This document shows, piece after piece, positions 4,691 to 6,596 of a stretch of 6,596 bases of DNA. Made by a program: the position numbers and the translations under genes. Origin of the DNA: CAZMVY01 sp964617875 (lineage in GTDB: Bacteria; Planctomycetota; Phycisphaerae; UBA1845; PWPN01); the NCBI GenBank assembly GCA_964617875.1, contig CAZUAI010000144.1, positions 1-6,596 on the forward strand. The letters are read 5' to 3'. The notes beneath the pieces are model-generated. The model was not told the origin of the DNA and searched no databases. It saw nothing but the letters and a program-made list of their open reading frames with translations. How positions within the stretch are numbered: the first letter of the stretch is position 1; each line of letters opens with the position of its first letter.

Positions 4691-6596
4691 GCTGGACCGG
4701 GGCGGGCACCCTGCGACAATCGTAGAGCCTGCAATCGGGGCTACGGAAAAGCCGGCGGAGCATCTCGGACGTCTCGCCCCAGGGAGCCGGCGGTGGCCCG
4801 GGATTATCCGCCGATGCGTCCGACGGTCTCCAGCGGTCGGTCGGGACTTCCCTGCCGTGGTCGCGTACCCAGGTCGCGATGACATCCGGCAGGCCCGGAT
4901 GCGCTCCGCCAGGAGGGCGTCGGCTGGTAAGCAGGACGAAGCGAAACGCACCGGCATCGATCATGCCGACGAACTGTTGGACGGTGAGAACTGGATCGCT
5001 CCCCGAAAACCCTCCGTAGGCCAGCACGCTTGCGCCGGTGTCAATGATGATGGGCGATGCGAGATGGATGTCAGGAACGGCCAAGAGGAATCCTTCGTCT
5101 TTGCGGTTGGCGCGAAGGAAGTCGATCAGCATTCGGGCGTCACGCCAGTCATCATCCGCGCCGCGCGGGTTGTCGCGGCAGGCAAGGAGAATCGGGTCGG
5201 CGACGGGCACCATGCGACCACCCGCCGCTATCACGGGCGTCGCGGACCATGCGGCCGGGCAAATCAGAAGGACCGCCACACCCAGCGACGCGCCGGCGAC
5301 TCCAAGGCGGCGGGCAAGGGCCGGCCGTTGCCGCAGCGTTCCTGCCGCCAAGAGTCCGACCGCTGAAACGCCGGTTCCCAGCAGTACGACGGGCAGGAGC
5401 CAGTACGTCCAAGCTGCGAAGCAGGCAAGCGTGCGTGCCTGCCAAAGTGCTGTGGCCACGAACGCGACGGCCAGCGCAAGAGACCGGTACTTGCTCTTCT
5501 CATAGGTGTTCCAGAGCACGGCCGCGCCGATCCCGACGAGGGTTGCCGTCGGTGCAGCCAGCAAGGTGAGATAGTACGGGTGGATCGGGCTTCTCGAGAA
5601 GCTGAACGCCACCGCATACGTCGCGAACCATCCGCTCCAGAGTAGTACGCTCCGATACAGGCGTGACAGGGGCACGGCGATGGGAGACGTACGCCCGATG
5701 ACGACGAGCCCCACGACGGCGAATGGGAACAGCCAGCTGATGTGTCCCGCCAAGTCGCGGTTGGCGAGCCGAAACGGTCCCGGGCGTCCACCGTGACCGG
5801 TGAACGGTTCCCCTGCAGGTCCGGGTTCAGCGCCGACAGGAGGCGGGCCGGGCGGTTCTTTGCCCTGCCCCGCGATCCGCCGCATGCCCTGAAGGTGGAA
5901 GGCCAGATCCAGGACCGAATTGGTCTGCGTGTCGCCAACGTAGGGGCGCGAGGTCGCGGGGGTCAGATCGACGACTGCCGCCCATGATAACGATACTGCA
6001 AACAGCACCGTTGTGGCAGCGCCCAGGTGCAGGAGCCGCACGCTTCGAACCGCCGGCGACCCGAGCCAGTAGACGAGGTAGAAGCTCGGCAGCACGAGGT
6101 ATGCAGCGGTCAGCTTGATGTTGAAGGCCAGGCCCACAAGCGCGGTGCTGAGCAGCAGCCACTTCCACCGCCCCGTTTTCGCTGCACGCAGGAGTGCCGC
6201 TGCCGCCAGCAGCGATGCGAGCAGCAGGCAACTGTCGGGGAGGTTGCTGCGGTCAATCGCAACGCTCGCCGGGGTGATGGCCATCACAAGGCCGGCCAGC
6301 AGACCGCCCCCCTCGCCGGCCGCACGTCGCGTGACGAGGTACACGACGAGCACCGAAAGGATGCCCTCGATCGCCTGTGGAAGATGAAGCGCCAATCCGC
6401 CGTAACCGAAGAGCTTCACACTGAGCACCTGAATCCAGAACGCGACGGGGGGCTTGTCGACGGCGAGAAAGCCCGCAGGATCGAACGAGGCGTAGAAGAA
6501 GTTGTGCCAGCCTGCGGCCATGCTTCTGACCGTCGCGGCATAGTACACCCCCAAGTTGCATAATCCGCACCTCGCACGAGCGAAGATCGTACGGAT
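4677..6596 (-). CDS. GT39/PMT-type membrane glycosyltransferase, YkcA/B-like, N-terminus beyond the window
   Basis: The frame is open to the right edge, so the gene is 5'-truncated by the window; 639 residues are visible. Family members transfer a sugar from a polyprenyl-phosphate carrier to an acceptor outside the cytoplasmic membrane. Counted from the TTG codon at 6554, the evidence is NLGVYYAATVRSM-like sequence at the start, WHNFFYASFDP and AVDKPP (16-36), TPASVAIDRSNLPDS (94-108), RPYVGDTQTNSVLDLAF (203-219), many hydrophobic helices to about 440, and a C-terminal soluble domain (about 445-560) with SPIIIDTGASVLAYGGFSGS (500-519). This last resembles the C-terminal domain of YkcA/B-type putative mannosyltransferases. 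The TTG is unlikely to be the true start: family members carry an extra N-terminal membrane helix before this point, and coding continues upstream. The donor sugar is unknown. The gene precedes the chaperone cluster by 107 bp on the same strand, so read-through is possible. Confidence 0.88.
   Translation of the reverse strand: MRTIFARARCGLCNLGVYYAATVRSMAAGWHNFFYASFDPAGFLAVDKPPVAFWIQVLSVKLFGYGGLALHLPQAIEGILSVLVVYLVTRRAAGEGGGLLAGLVMAITPASVAIDRSNLPDSCLLLASLLAAAALLRAAKTGRWKWLLLSTALVGLAFNIKLTAAYLVLPSFYLVYWLGSPAVRSVRLLHLGAATTVLFAVSLSWAAVVDLTPATSRPYVGDTQTNSVLDLAFHLQGMRRIAGQGKEPPGPPPVGAEPGPAGEPFTGHGGRPGPFRLANRDLAGHISWLFPFAVVGLVVIGRTSPIAVPLSRLYRSVLLWSGWFATYAVAFSFSRSPIHPYYLTLLAAPTATLVGIGAAVLWNTYEKSKYRSLALAVAFVATALWQARTLACFAAWTYWLLPVVLLGTGVSAVGLLAAGTLRQRPALARRLGVAGASLGVAVLLICPAAWSATPVIAAGGRMVPVADPILLACRDNPRGADDDWRDARMLIDFLRANRKDEGFLLAVPDIHLASPIIIDTGASVLAYGGFSGSDPVLTVQQFVGMIDAGAFRFVLLTSRRPPGGAHPGLPDVIATWVRDHGREVPTDRWRPSDASADNPGPPPAPWGETSEMLRRLFRSPDCRLYDCRRVPAPVQPVGS

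Noticed and set aside
3826..4725. Plus-strand open frame of 299 codons opposite the grpE-like gene
   Set aside because: It is a shadow of the grpE-like gene and extends across its promoter. There is no ribosome site or domain signal.
6552..6554. TTG 6554 as the true start of the glycosyltransferase
   Set aside because: The frame stays open to the window edge, and members of this family have a further N-terminal membrane helix before the YYAA motif.

Overview
The window is GC-rich (by eye about 65%). It carries a planctomycete-style prepilin-type gene, an Hsp70/GrpE-like pair and a tail-anchored acidic protein. Together these suggest the phylum Planctomycetota, plausibly a Phycisphaerae-like lineage. 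That placement rests on protein style only and is an inference. No rRNA, tRNA, CRISPR array, insertion sequence or origin was seen.

Layout. Positions 1-436 hold no complete gene: a strong perfect stem-loop (60-92), a textbook sigma70-type promoter (255-283), a 14-bp palindrome just downstream (295-308) and a leader hairpin (383-400). They lead into a plus-strand gene (437-1339) for a protein with a type IV pilin/pseudopilin N-terminus and an H-X9-DG-like C-terminus. Everything else is on the minus strand. Read in transcription order from the right edge, it starts with a membrane glycosyltransferase of the GT39/PMT type, YkcA/B-like, whose N-terminus lies beyond the window (4677-6596). An apparent promoter with a perfect TATAAT follows, then a three-gene cluster: GrpE-like protein (3868-4569), Hsp70-like ATPase (2289-3863) and a single-pass C-terminally anchored acidic protein (1355-2215). 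The last gene converges on the prepilin gene with only 15 bp between the two stop codons.

How the genes fit together. The GrpE-like and Hsp70-like genes are 4 bp apart and translationally coupled: the Shine-Dalgarno of the Hsp70 gene overlaps the stop codon of the grpE-like gene. They look like a dedicated ATPase/nucleotide-exchange pair rather than the housekeeping DnaK/GrpE. The Hsp70 has a complete actin-type nucleotide-binding domain but a short, non-canonical C-terminus. The GrpE-like protein keeps only a recognisable C-terminal beta-domain. No J-domain protein is visible. The third protein, with a long disordered acidic region and a C-terminal membrane anchor, is a candidate partner that would place the chaperone at the inner face of the cytoplasmic membrane. 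This three-part membrane-associated Hsp70 module is the most interesting part of the window. The second point of interest is the promoter/palindrome/leader arrangement in front of the prepilin-type gene, which looks repressor-controlled.
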